A stretch of DNA of 64,000 bases from Poecilobothrus nobilitatus (taxonomy: Eukaryota > Arthropoda > Insecta > Diptera > Dolichopodidae). Within the stretch, counting starts at the first letter, position 1; each line of letters opens with the position of its first letter. Location of the stretch: the NCBI GenBank assembly GCA_947095535.1, contig OX352773.1:171256438-171320437 (forward strand), read 5' to 3'. Shown here one piece after another: positions 1 to 12,087 of this stretch. Below the pieces are notes generated by a model. It searched no databases, was not told the origin of the DNA, and saw only the letters and a program-made list of their open reading frames with translations. The position numbers and the translations under genes were made by a program.

Positions 1-2740
1 AGGGTAAAAGAAAAGGTTTAAGGTATGCGATTATTAAATGTTATTATGATCGTTCAACAGCACTATTTTTTATGATAAGCATAATATGCTACTTGATAGT
101 CTTATTTTTGTAAATTTTTTTTTTTTTTTTTTGTAGGTACACCTGATAAAACAAAAATTTCGTTTCGGTATATTTCACCTTTATTTCTTCACAGAATAAT
201 TTTTGTGTAGAGTAAATTGTTTACAAAATTATAGAGCGACGACCGACCTTCATCTACAAAACAACATTCAAATTTTAAAATGTAGGTACAAAAATTTTAT
301 GATTTGAGTTGGATGAAACAGAAAAGAAAAGAAAAAATTTCCAATAGATCAGAATTCATATGTTATTGACAGAAAAATTAAAATTTTTAAGCTACAATTA
401 AAATTGTATTGTCACTGTCACAATTTATATGAATTTATAAAAATGTCAAAATTTATATGAAACGAACAAGAGACATTTATTTTACTTAAGAAATACCTAC
501 TTAAAATATTGTAGACTACTTGAATGTAGGTGACATCTATAATACAATTATGATTATTATGTGAAAACTGAAAAAAAATTTTTTGGTATCGATGGTATCT
601 ATGGTATGCATACACACTAAGATATTTTAATAAAATCTAAACAAAAAATTTTTTCTTTTGTAATATGTATTGTGTATGTATATTTTAAATAGGAAATGAA
701 ATTTTCGTTTTATCAGTGTATTATACTTAAAATTAGCATATTTGCCACTTAAAAACCTTTGAACAAAAAAAAAAAAAGAAAAAAATGAATGTAACTATAA
801 ATACATTTATATCTTATAAAAACAAATATTTTTTTTTTTTTATTGATTTAGTTAGTTAGTTACTTTAATAATGTGAGTTGTGGACTATGAACTGTTAATC
901 ATTTTTTTTTGTGAGTTATTTTGCAAATAACTAACTATGTATGCTGTTTTTGGATCATAATTTTGATTTAATCTTTGTTTGTATGTTTTTTTTTTTTTTT
1001 TTTGTCATATTAAGTTGTGCTACCAAATTGAGAATGTGAAATTATTTAAAGATATTTGAATAATAATATCTTATAATATTTTCTTGTTCACAATTCAAAT
1101 TTTTTTTTTTTTTTTTTTTTTATTTTTGAATTGTTATGGTTTTGAATTTATAATGTCGCCTTTTTGGCGGAACCTTGAAATATTAATTAACCAAAAGCCA
1201 AAATATAAAGAATAAATGAATAAAAAAAAAAAATTATAATAATTTTATAAAAAATGTTATGATATGTATGTACATACATATATGTAGGTTTTTTTTTTTT
1301 ATTTTTTATTCATATACATAAATAATGTTGTATTTTTTTTTTTTTGTATAATATTTAAATAGTAGGGTATGTATAATATTTTGGAGGGATACTTCATATA
1401 TGATTTTAAATATTTTAAGTAAACTTAACTACAGGTACTAAAATTTATTAGAGAATCTTGAGATTTAAAAATTCGGTTAAAAAAAAATTTATAGGTAATT
1501 GAATTTTTTATTAAAATTTTTAGGTTACATAATGAAGGCAATAAGGTACATATTTAACTAACACAATAAGAGCTTTTTGGTTGTACATATTTGCGAATTT
1601 TATTTTATTTTTTTCGTTTTTGTTTTCGTTTTCATTTTTTTATATTATATTAGCATAACAAGCCTTTTAATTGAATTCTAAATTGAAGATTTAAATAAGT
1701 AACATTTTGAAAATTTATCATAATATTGAAATTATTAATATAAAATTTAAGTAGCATCATACTTACATATGTATATACATATAGTGAGGTCAATATATGT
1801 ATTGACCCTTTTTTAAGTGAAATTTAAAATTCACATTACTTAAATATTGTAACAATCATAATATGAATTTAATTAAAAATATTCTTTTGATAATTAAATA
1901 TTAATATTTTTAATAAAAAAAATAAATAAATTATATGTAGGTAGTAGGTACGTATTTAAAATATGAATTATTAAAAATTGATAATTTCTTAACAAAATGG
2001 ACCCAAATATAATAAAACTTATCATATGTACTAACTGATAATTTTTGACATATCAGTATTAAAAAATGACATTAAAAAAAATTGTATTAAAATTTTTTAG
2101 AATTGACAGTAGGATCCAAAACATAAAACCTAATTTAAATTATAATACGTCTAATAATTGTATACATAAATTTTAGAGTAAAAATGTTAAATAAAGGTTC
2201 GTTAATTTAAATAAAACTCGTTAAAAATTTATAGTACCGACATATACCTTTATAAATTCATATATGGATATGTATGTACGCGTATAAAGTAGTATTTTTT
2301 TATGCGAATTATGCCATATTTGTTCAAAAAAAAACAATATTTCAGCATTAAAAGTGATCTTTTCAATTCAACATTTTAAGAGATTGCTATATTTATGTTT
2401 CGTAGTACAAATTGTTTTTAAAGAAAGGATGCTTTTGTACTACAAAATAATCGTAGGTTATAGAGATAATGGAGAGAAGAATTGGAGAAAAATAGAATAA
2501 TAAAGGAGGTTAATTTGAAGCGAACCTGTACATATTATTTCTGAAAAGTTGCTCTTTTAAACATTTTTATATAAGCATTTTTCAAATTTTAGTGGTTCTC
2601 AAAATAAATAAGTTTCCATAATAATTTTTAAACTGCCTATGAATTTTGACGGTGTAAAAATGAGCACTTGAAAACACATTTTAAATTATGATTTTTCAGA
2701 CAATTTTTAATTTATTTAACATTGAAATTAATTTAAGAAG
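1..2740. other. AT-rich non-coding DNA
   Basis: No gene or element could be recognised. The stretch is dominated by poly-T/poly-A tracts (for example near 118-132, 985-1003 and 1100-1121). The only compact structure is a 20-bp hairpin at 1788-1807 with 8-bp arms (GGTCAATA / TATTGACC). Short open frames here are isoleucine-, phenylalanine- and tyrosine-rich chance translations. Confidence 0.6.
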
Positions 2741-2935
2741 GGTATCTCGCTGGTTTTAATAGGTAAGAGCAAATAAAATACGTTATATTTAAACACTCAA
2801 AGAATGTAGGTTCGAATCTTACATCCGTCCTAAGAATAATTCCCCCTTAAGACATTTACAGCGACAACTGAAAAGAAAAGTCTGTGTAATTTCCTTGTCA
2901 CATTTATGTACGAGACAAGTGACTTAAAAAAAAAT
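2741..2935 (+). repeat. tRNA-headed SINE, copy 1
   Basis: A sequence resembling RNA polymerase III box A (around TATCTCGCTGG at 2743-2753) is followed about 56 bp later by a near-perfect box B, GGTTCGAATCT, at 2809-2819. The body after box B (CCTAAGAATAATT, CATTTACAGC, GTGTAATTTCCTTG, CACATTTATGT) is matched in the same order on the minus strand at about 45415-45535. Two copies in opposite orientation plus a tRNA-like promoter are what a SINE predicts. An A-rich tail follows at 2927. The exact 5' end and the parent tRNA are not clear, and no target duplication is visible. Confidence 0.6.
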
Positions 2936-3330
2936 AAAATTTTATTACACTTAAATTTTTCTATGTAAAAAATATCAGTGCTATAAAAATTTTGATGGCT
3001 TTGTAGTTTACAATTTTCCTAAAAATATGAACCAAATTATAGATAATAAAAAATTTAAATTTAATTTTACATAAATTAAATTTTTGCGTTTTTGTATCGT
3101 ATGTGTATTTGGGTACAATCGCGTGTTTTTCAGTATTATATATTTTAAAACCAGTTTCGTTAATTTTTTTTTAACTGTTTTTTTAAATTATTAGCCATTT
3201 TAATTATTTGACAAATGAAAAATAAAATTTATTAAACTATAAAATAATTTTTTTTAATGTTTTATGAAGTGTTTAAATTAAAATACATACATATATTAAT
3301 AAATAATATATAATTATAAAATAAATGGTA

Positions 3331-3811
3331 AGGGTATTCACGAGTTGGTGCAAAAGTGCAAATTTTTTTTGCACCGTAGCACATATTTGCACCAACTCGT
3401 GAACAACCCTAGAATGAATTTTTATTGAAATGTCAAATATCGTTGATGTGCTTGTTTTGTTTATATAAAAATTTAATATGCTTACCAAAAATTTCAGATA
3501 TTTGTATATCTTCATATGCTTCACTTAATAAATAATCAGAAATAATTTTTTTTCCACTTTTTTTAGGCATTTTTTAAATTTTTATCTAATAGGTATAGCG
3601 CTTACAAAAAATATATAAACAAACTTTGCAATGGTCTTGCACAAATATGCAATAGCATTTAGGTCTTGCAAAGTCTTGCAAAATTTTGCACTTTTTTATA
3701 CATGAAAACAACAACAAATTGTGCACTTTAACTGTCAAAAAATTGAAATATGCTACGGTGCGAAATTTTGCACTTGTGCAAGACCACTTTGCACCAACTC
3801 GTGAATACCCT
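3331..3811. mobile_element. Non-autonomous inverted-repeat element (MITE)
   Basis: The left end (AGGGTATTCACGAGTTGGTG, continuing CAAA) is the exact reverse complement of the right end at 3788-3811, about 24 bp. Both ends are flanked by TA (3329-3330 and 3812-3813), compatible with a TA target duplication, although a longer duplication is absent. A third copy of the terminus lies in inverted orientation at 3388-3410, so the first 80 bp form a hairpin on their own. The interior repeats words such as GTGCAA and TTGCAC. There is no transposase; the 83-codon frame at 3273-3524 crosses the left terminus and is not a gene. Confidence 0.75.
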
Positions 3812-4229
3812 TAGTAATTATAATTAAATTTGTGGATTTTATTAGACTTTTTTGAGTGAATTTTTTTTTTAAATTTAAATAATATTTATTTTGTAAATTT
3901 TGTAAAATGGAAATTAAGTTTTTTTTTTTCCAATAATTATTTAAGCAAATCGCAAAAAAATGTTCATATTATTAATTGAAATATTTTATTCCTAAATTAG
4001 TACAAATTAGATCAAATCGTGAACCAAATTAATTTTCTTTTGTATTTTTTGAAATGAAAAAAAGTTTTAATCATGCATCATAGAAAATGTAAACAATTTA
4101 TTTTTATATTTAAATTAATCTTGTAGTAGAGTTTTTTTGAAAAACAAAATAATTTTTTGACAATTTTGACATTTTTGTTTTTTTTTAAGAAACAAAATTA
4201 TTTTCAAATCATTTTGTATATATACATTT

Positions 4230-5045
4230 TGCAGCCCTGTGAATTAAGGCCCTGTGAAATAAAACCATCGGAGTATTATTCCACATTTAATTCAAATTAA
4301 TACCCTGGATCGTTTACATAGGCAATTGAGAAATAAGACCCTAAAATATCAGAAAAAAACTTTCGGAGTTTCTCTTTCAACTTAATCTACGACTTTTTGG
4401 AAAATGAACCATCGGGGTGTTATTTTTCATTAAATGTGTAATAGAACCCAGTTTGGTAATAGATACTTAAAAAAAAAATTAAAAATTCATTCAAAAATAA
4501 GAACTTGATAAAAATCAAATTATTTATTTTTTTTTAGAAATCCACATTTAACAAAAGTAGGATTACCAAACTGACTAAAAAAAACGTATTGTGTATATTG
4601 TGTATATTCTACATGATGTTATGTAAAAATTTAAATAAATAGACTATCTTTTATAAAATATTTGAAATGTCTAAAAAAAGCTAATTAATTTTTTCTATTT
4701 TTGCTTCTCTCTCTTATATGCTACTTTTAAATTTTCTATTGTAAGGAGTCTTATCCTCTTTGTTAAATGTTGAACGTCATAATACTTACCAAGATGCAAA
4801 TCTAAATTTTACAAAAAAAAATTCCAATATTATAATATTGTCATATTAAAAATAATCGTATGAAAACAATGAAAAACTTTTAAACAAAAGATATAGGTAC
4901 ATACATATTTTAAATTTTTGGGAGGTTCATAATGTTATTATGTATATTCAGGAAAAGGACAATATATATTTTTTATATGGGCGTTATTTCTCATTGGTAA
5001 TTGTAATTGAGTAATTGAGAAATAAGACCTGAGGGTAGCAATTTG
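4230..5045. repeat. Degenerate inverted-repeat region
   Basis: The phrase AATTGAGAAATAAGACC occurs at about 4324 and again at about 5014. An inverted partner (GTTATTTCTCATTGG) at 4983 makes a local hairpin. A second phrase, ACCATCGG followed by a GTATTATT-like word, occurs at about 4264 and 4408. This looks like a decayed non-autonomous element, but I could not define termini or target duplications. No coding content is seen. Confidence 0.35.
4449..4573. mobile_element. Possible 125-bp mini inverted-repeat element
   Basis: The ends are a perfect 12-bp inverted repeat: CAGTTTGGTAAT on the left, ATTACCAAACTG on the right. The interior is AT-rich and carries nothing recognisable. It sits within the larger degenerate repeat region. 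No target duplication was found, so chance or an internal palindrome of the host element cannot be excluded. Confidence 0.35.
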
Positions 5046-5402
5046 GAATAAAGATGAAGTACTAACCTGGGAATTTTCTTTCGCAAGTTTCACGGCACCA
5101 CATTTTGCATACATAATATAAATTTTTCTAATGAAAAACTATAACAAATAAACACCATAATCTATATTTTCTATATATAAAATTTCATAAATTTATTTTA
5201 TGCTTTAATAGTTGAAAAATATGAAACGCAAAAGAAATACATATTATATATAGTATAGAAAAACTGAGCATATAAAATTCATTTTTTTTTACTCATTATT
5301 TTCATTCCACGCAAAAAAAAAAAAAAATGAATCCCAACATATAAATTCTATTTTTCTATTATAATATTTTCATAATGTATATTAAAATGTATATAATACA
5401 TA

Positions 5403-5798
5403 CGGAGACCATATTTAAAAAAAAAAAAGGGACAAATCAGTAGGCATCATTAACCAATCTAACAAAAGACTAAAATAAATCATCTATAATCAAAGTATAA
5501 TAAGAAATTTTAATGTATCTAACCTGTTCGGTGGTTTACACTCCACTGTCATCTAGCGTAAAATAGTTAAACTTTCAATTAATACATTCAACATTTAGGT
5601 TTTATTATATTTGATAAAATTTAAATTAAAAAAGCCTGAAAATTGATTATTTAATGGAAGATTTTTGGGAATAATTGACAAAATTGAGTTTTTATGGAAA
5701 TAAAGGACAAAATTGAATTTTTACATACTAAATAAATCGAAAGGACAGTGTTTTCAAATAAAAGACTGTCCTTTACAATAAAGTACGTATGGTCACCG
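5403..5798. mobile_element. TA-flanked MITE, mariner/Tc1 type
   Basis: The left end reads CGGAGACCATA and the right end is its near reverse complement, TATGGTCACCG. TA dinucleotides flank both ends (5401-5402 and 5799-5800), as expected for Tc1/mariner insertion. Inside the right end is a further inverted pair (AAAGGACAGT / ACTGTCCTTT) at about 5740-5775, and the phrase GGACAAAATTGA-like recurs around 5690-5720. There is no open frame of note. The superfamily is inferred only from the TA flanks and short termini. Confidence 0.55.
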
Positions 5799-5800
5799 TA

Positions 5801-8800
5801 ATAATACATATTATATGTGCATATACAAATATATAAATACCTACCTAAAGAATTTTCTCATTGTTCACATTTGTTGATTGTTAGTGTTGTTATTGTTATT
5901 GTATTGCTGATTTGTGATTTCTTTTTACAGCGTACGATTTACACATGTCATATCGCCCCCATTTAATATGTCATCATTTTCAAAATTAAATAATCATATT
6001 CAATATATTAAAACACATATAAATATAACATACACATATATTATAGGAATGTAGATTTATGTAAGAAAGAGTGTACTCGTATATCCATATAGAAATACAC
6101 ATTAAATGGAAAATATGTACATATGAATACTTATTTTAAATTTTTTAAGTTATTTGTCATTTTCACAATTCTTTTTATTATAATATAAAAATAAAAAAGA
6201 AATATGCACACATACATAAAAGATAGAGTCATAGAGATTTTCCGCCTACAATCACTTCTATAAGTAATATTTTGTTTTTATTTAATTTATTGCATTGCTA
6301 TTTTATTATATATATTTTTTTTTCAATTTGAAACATTAAATACATTATACATGTAAATAAACTATAGATTAAAGTACTTGAAAAGGTGTACGTGCCTATT
6401 GCAATATAAAAATTGAACTATTTGTAATTTTTGTTTTGTTTCATGTATTTTGTTGCTACTATATCTATATATATATATATATATGTATATATATGTATGT
6501 TATAAGTTTTTTTTTTTTGAAAATTATGTTTTTATAAACAAAGCCATTCCTTATACATATAATATATCTTAACTTCCAGTGTTTTTCTTCAATTTTTTCC
6601 TCTATAAATTTCCTTCTTCTTTTCCTCTAAAATAATGTTCCCATTATCTGGGGTTATATCTTATTTTTTATCGTTTCATTTATGTATGTATATCTAGTTT
6701 CAGGTCATGTTATTGTCAATCAATGTGGGTTTCTTTTATGCACTTTAGGTACCTTTTTGATCAAATGGTATTAAACATAAGCTTTTATTTTACTTATAGC
6801 GGAAAATTGGAAAAAATATTTTGTATAATAGTTTTTGTTTTTTGTTTGTATTCCATTCCATCTTGTCGTATCGTTTACTCCCTCAACATGGTATACTCTC
6901 TTTGGTTCTTGTAATTTAATTAAAATACAATAGAAAAAGCTCATTGATATTGTGTTGTTTTAATACATGTACTGACCCCTAGTTTTAACCCGAGACAAGT
7001 GACAATAAAAACAGCACTTTAATATTGTTGTTCCTAAAATGTACTGACCCTTGTTTTCTTAGTCATAAAAATACGAAAAATACAATTTGGTTTTAATAAA
7101 AAGTAAATTGCAATCCAATTTTCTGATAGTAAAGGATAATGTTATGATTATGATTATCCGTAAGTGATCATTTTGAGTGCCGAATCATTATCGAATGGAA
7201 CAACAAAATCTTATTTTAATCGTAAAAAAAAATTGTACTAAATAAAAATAAACCTAGTATCTAGGTAGATATATATTTCTAGTTTTTTTTTTTTCCACTT
7301 CATCCTAATATCTAAATAGAAAACAGGACATTTTCAAATTCAAAAATTTATCGATACATGATTTCTTATATAGTTATAGTTTTTGAGAGTATATCGTAAT
7401 ATAATTTTTTGAATATAAGAACGACAATATTAAGTTTATCTAATTACATATGTATGTAGATATGAATGTTAAATAAAATATTAAACAAAGTAAATTTTAA
7501 ATATATAAATAAAATTTTAAATATAAAAATAAAATTTGAAAGCACCCCTTTACTTATTCCTAAGTATCCGTAGAAATGAAATGGAAATTCATTGTACATA
7601 TTACCATCATTCAATAGAGACGATACATCTTTTTTCATTCTCTATACATATTATATGTATGTAAGTATATAAGTATGTATATAATATTAAAATTAACACT
7701 TTTAAAAATTATTTTTGTTTGTTCAATTGAAAAGAATTGAAGAGAAGTAGAACAACAAGAGGAACAACAGTATGAATAATAAAAACAATAAGAGCAACAA
7801 AACATGTTCAAAAATAAAGAAAAAAAAACACATAGCATTTTAAATGAACAACTAAACAAAATTCCACAAAGTCGCCAAATTGTCCGAGAAGATGTTTATA
7901 AAATTGTGTTTTCATCAATGTTGTTGTTAAGCATTTTTTGTTTTGTTTTTTTCTTTTTGAATTGCTGTTTCTAATAAAAATGACGCCCATATACTCAATA
8001 TGAAAATGAAATATGTACATATATACATATTCAAACATATAATATGTATACTTATATACTTAGATATATATATACATATATACGTACTATAAAATATAAA
8101 TACTTTATATCTGTTGCTTTTGAGATTTTCTGGCATCATTATCTTTTATCATCATTAAAATCAATATCAATATCAATTTTATAATCATTATAATCATCAT
8201 TATCATCTAATTGAATCAACAGACTTTTAATTTTTTTTTTAAAGGAATTTTCATTTAAATACGGTGAACGATAAACATAAAAAGAAAAACAAAATAAAAA
8301 CAAAATAAAAGGAAAAATATAAGAGTCAAAGTGTCACCAACCCATGGATGAAAAAATTTTTTTTATTTTTTTCTTAATTTTAATCAAAACGAAATTTAAT
8401 GACACATTTATTGAGACATTTTTCTTTCTTTTTTTTTTTTTTTTTATATATAATTTTAAATTTAAAGGCTCTTGTTTTCAGTAAAGTTATTATTACAAAC
8501 AAGTAAATCAAAGGATGATAAAAAAGATAAAAAAAAAGGACAACTTTTGAAATAATTTAATTTTATTTATCATCCGTTATGATTAGTATAATATTTTAGT
8601 AGTAATATTTATATTTTAATTTTTAATTTTTATTTACGTGGTGATAAATTGTGTCTGTGAGTTATATTCTTCACAATCAAAATTATATATACATATTAAA
8701 GTACTTTATTATATTTACCGTGCAAAAATAATTAAAGGAAGAATTTGATAAGGAAAGTGTAAAAAAAAAAATTAATACACCCTATGTACATAAAAGAAAA

Positions 8801-9179
8801 AAAGAATGCTTAGTTTTTTTTACTCTACGAGATGACAACATTGTATGTGACAACAAAACAACGGACACGGATGTGTTCATATAAAAGCATATAATAAAAG
8901 TTATTCGAGAAAGAAGTAACTAATTTTATAATGTGTTTCGAGAAATTTTTTGGGAACCAATATTTTTATAAAATATGTCATATTCTTTGCTTCTTTTTTT
9001 GTTATTAACAAAAATTATGTTCATTCTTAATATGCATATTTTAAAATATGTTTAGCTTTATCTTAATAATTGTGATGTAATAAATTTAAATAATATTTAA
9101 ATTTTTATACAATTATTTCAAATACTTAGTTGTTGAAATATGTATGTTATGTATTTAAAAATAATAAGAAACAACTTTA
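5801..9179. other. AT-rich non-coding DNA with microsatellites
   Basis: Nothing gene-like was seen. It holds short (TA)n tracts around 6463-6496, an ATC/ATA-rich simple stretch at about 8140-8215, and the phrase ATGTACTGACCC twice, 73 bp apart, near 6966 and 7039. The overlapping minus-strand frames between 7444 and 8139 are low-complexity (Phe/Tyr/Cys/Ile-rich) and lie in mutually overlapping frames, so they are not genes. Confidence 0.55.
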
Positions 9180-10165
9180 AGTTGGTTACAAAATCAGGAT
9201 TCAATAATTTGTTTAGCGGGTGTTTGGGGTGGCAGCTCCTACTATTTTAAATTATTTGTTGTGTAAATATGTATGTAGCAAGGTAGAATGTAAACCAACG
9301 GTTTTTAAAAGCGTACATTTCCAAAAGACAATACAAACTGTTTATAATTGTAACTTGCACAAAAATTTGAATATTTCATGTATAATAAGAAAAACCGTGA
9401 AAATAGGACTTTTCTGGAATTTTGAGGGGCTGTAAGTCCCTATAACTAAGAAAAACCCTTAGCACACGTAAAAATATATTACTGGAGCTTTAATTTTTAT
9501 GTATTGCCGAAGAAAAATTTGTACAGGTGCCTAAAATTAGCAAATTTTCAATTTTTGAGCCCTAATAGCTCTTAAACAGAGGCCGGTACGAAAAATAATT
9601 CTAAAGAAACTTATACTAACTCTAAAAGTTCTCTTGTCTCAAGATTTCAGGTTTCTATCTCAAAGCGTGCTGGAGTTATGAAAAAAGAAATATTATTGGA
9701 AATTTGGTTTTCACATAACGGTAAATTTAAATACTAAATTTAAAAAATATACATAATTTTGATATTGATTTATAAAGGTAAAGAAAATTCCTGTCGAATG
9801 GCGTTTTCAGATTGGAAAAATGTTAAGCGGAACATGAAATATACGCGTTTAAAAATAGGACTTTTGCTAAGTTTGAGGGGTTGTAGTTCCCTGATGCATG
9901 GGGGCTACATGAAAAAGTTGTTCGAAAAAAATTATTTTTTTATGAGACCTGTGCCCATGGTTAAAATTGTTTTTCTCTATCTTTAACGGTGTAGAAATTT
10001 TTTGAACAGACGGACAGACGAATGGACAGAGTGAAACTAATAGGCACATTTTTTCAACATTTTTTTGGAAATGTGCTAAAAATGATAATTAAGAAGCCTT
10101 GAGTTGGTTACAAAATCAGGATGCAATAATTTGTTTAGCGGAGGCTTGAAGGCGGGATTACTTTA
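9180..10165 (+). repeat. Dispersed repeat family F, copy 1
   Basis: This unit recurs in the window, mostly reversed, at 58095-58800 and 20720-21350 and more diverged at 18463-18990. Shared landmarks are TTAGCACA near one end, the GACGGACAGACGAATGGACA block at about 10012, TTTAAGATAG/TTAACGGTGTAG wording beside it, and a TGCCGAAGAAAAATTTGTAC stretch at about 9506. The copy is bracketed by two direct repeats of about 60 bp beginning GTTGGTTACAAAATCAGGAT (9182 and 10104), each followed by AATAATTTGTTTAGCGG. The short frames at 9220 and 9759 are not conserved in the other copies. Transposon class unknown. Confidence 0.55.
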
Positions 10166-10169
10166 TATT

Positions 10170-11264
10170 TCATATAAAAATGCAATTTATTAAATAAAAA
10201 ACACATTTTACAATTTATGTTTGTTTTATTATTGATTTATTTTAAAATTTGTCGCAAAAATAGCCGAATTTTCTTTTTCCAGAATATTTAAATATTAGTT
10301 TCAGGGCATATAGGCGAACCACGTCACATTTGACACCAAGAATAGTTAGATATATTTTCTTGTTTTGGAGATATTTACACTTATTTATGAATATGTACCT
10401 TTTTTTCAAATGAGAATTTTAACCCTTTAGTGCCATACGCGCCAATCACAAAACTACATGAATTTCATTTTAGTTTCGTTTCTGAAAATTTTAAATCGAA
10501 CTGTGGTGGTCACCTATTCCAAAGAACAGCCAAAAAATATTTCTAAGATATCCTTGTTATTACATACATAATATCATATGACTAGTACACAATTTTTTTC
10601 TTTGTTATGACGATTTTTATAATATTTTTATAATCCATTTGATCGTTATGAAAGATTTAAGTACAGGGAGGGAGATAGGAAAATGATCGTTTCTCAATTA
10701 AATAAAATAGGTAAGAAATTGTTTTCATTTAATTTAGATATTGAAATCTAACAGTATTTTATACTATATACTATTTTACCACTCAAATTGATCTGTATAT
10801 AGTGAAAATAATATGATATTGATATGATATAAGTTGAAAATATTATATAGGAAATAAAATTAAAATATAATAATTTTCAAGACAATTTAGTATAATTATA
10901 ATTAGAGAGAACATTATAAAATAAATTAACTAATAAAACATTTAGTCTGAAGTCTGAACATACTCAAATATACATACATATATACATATGCCTATATTAT
11001 TCAAATTTCAATAATGATAATAAATGAGGAGATTTTGTTACGTTGAATGTTGATTTAGTATGGTGTTGTTAAAGATAAAAATCATCACTATTCTCATCTT
11101 CATCATCAACATTTCATTGTAAAACAAACAGCAAAAAAAAAAAAAGTATTTTACAAGTCCACACTGATATTATCTATTTACTTGATTGCTTGTTTTGATT
11201 TTATCTCATTTTTCCCTTTACTATCTCTGTCTCTGTCTCTCTCTTTCTTTTTCTGTATAAATAT
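10170..11264. other. Unassigned AT-rich DNA
   Basis: I see no gene. The part around 10300-10560 is slightly less AT-rich than its surroundings and contains CCACGTCACATTTGACACC and CCATACGCGCC wording, which could be an old element fragment. Nothing else in the window matches it. Confidence 0.4.
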
Positions 11265-11272
11265 ATAAATAT
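11265..11272. repeat. Left 8-bp target-site duplication of Mutator-like element
   Basis: ATAAATAT occurs here and again at 12080-12087, directly outside the two terminal inverted repeats of the element at 11273-12079. An exact 8-bp duplication fits Mutator-like transposition. Confidence 0.75.
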
Positions 11273-12079
11273 GGTGACATGTCATAAGTCCCAGAGTCAT
11301 AAGTCCCAATGATCCACTGCAGTGGGTCAAAGGTCCCAAAACAACTGGGTCATAAGTCCCATTAAGTTGATGAAATAAATTTTTAAGAGTTCATCAAATA
11401 TTTTTGTTTTTGTTATTTATATTCTTTGATTGTTTTTTTATTGTCCACATTTATATTTGTCGAAAAGATCAGATCATTTTTTTTACTCTTAGATGTTTAT
11501 ATTTATTGAAAAGATCAGACCATTCCTATGACCAATTAAAATTCTCTATTTTATTGAGAATTACGGTTATAATTTTTAAATTATAATTTATATTTAATTT
11601 AATTCTTTTTCTGTGAAATAGTAAGTGAATAAAGGTGTTAAGTGACATTTTTGCAAAAATTGAGCTGTGTTCAAACAGAATATATCATTTATAGTCCATA
11701 TTTTCAACTATCAAAGATGTTATTGTTATAAAGTTAATACATTACAAGATTTTATTGATGAAAGAGTTAAGTGTATAAGTGTAATAAGTACAAAAATTCA
11801 AGAGGGAAATCGCCATTACTTATTAGATGAAACTTTTCGTACAGTTCCCAAATGTGGATATGCCCAATTGATAATAATTTATATTGCACATGCAGAGCAC
11901 GTAAGTAAAGTGAAATATTATTGAGCGAGGGAGGTGCGCAAATAAGTGTAGTTAGGCAAAAAAATCGCATAACGCGGGGCGGGTCACATCGCACGTCGCT
12001 GCGCTTTCACCACCTTAGCCTTGACCGTGACCATAAGTCTCCATGGGACTTATGACTCTGGGACTTATGACATGTCATC
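11273..12079 (+). mobile_element. Mutator-like (MULE) non-autonomous element, 807 bp
   Basis: The termini are 36-bp inverted repeats with one mismatch (11273-11308 and 12044-12079), built around GACATGTCATAAGTCCCAGA. Perfect 8-bp duplications (ATAAATAT) flank them. The word CATAAGTCCC is repeated within the terminus and again at about 11350, giving subterminal binding-site-like repeats. The interior contains a frame with a Mutator-type transposase motif (11667-11924) ending at a splice-donor-like GTAAGT, then a relatively GC-rich 3' part (11970-12035). At 807 bp it is far shorter than an autonomous MULE, so it is probably a deletion derivative that needs transposase from elsewhere. Confidence 0.8.
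11667..11924 (+). pseudogene. Mutator-like transposase domain fragment
   Basis: The readable frame gives about 85 residues. Residues around 50-70 read HYLLDETFRTVPKCGYAQL followed by an I-rich strand. This fits the start of the DDE core of Mutator-like transposases, where a Leu/Met-Asp-x-Thr-Phe-x-x-x-Pro...Gln-Leu pattern carries the first catalytic aspartate. The upstream part (LQDFIDERVKCIS) has no motif I recognise. The frame has no ATG start and is only a small part of a normal transposase, so it cannot be functional alone. Just before the stop the DNA reads GAGCACGTAAGTAAAG, a good splice donor, suggesting the fragment was an exon end. Family assignment is by motif only. Confidence 0.5.
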
Positions 12080-12087
12080 ATAAATAT
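12080..12087. repeat. Right 8-bp target-site duplication of Mutator-like element
   Basis: ATAAATAT matches 11265-11272 exactly and lies immediately outside the right terminal inverted repeat. Confidence 0.75.

Noticed and set aside
7444..8139. Four overlapping minus-strand frames of 64-76 codons
   Set aside because: They overlap each other in different frames and are low complexity; a real gene would not look like this.
9220..9986. Frames of 71 and 75 codons in family F copy 1
   Set aside because: Not open in the aligned copies at 20720 and 58095.
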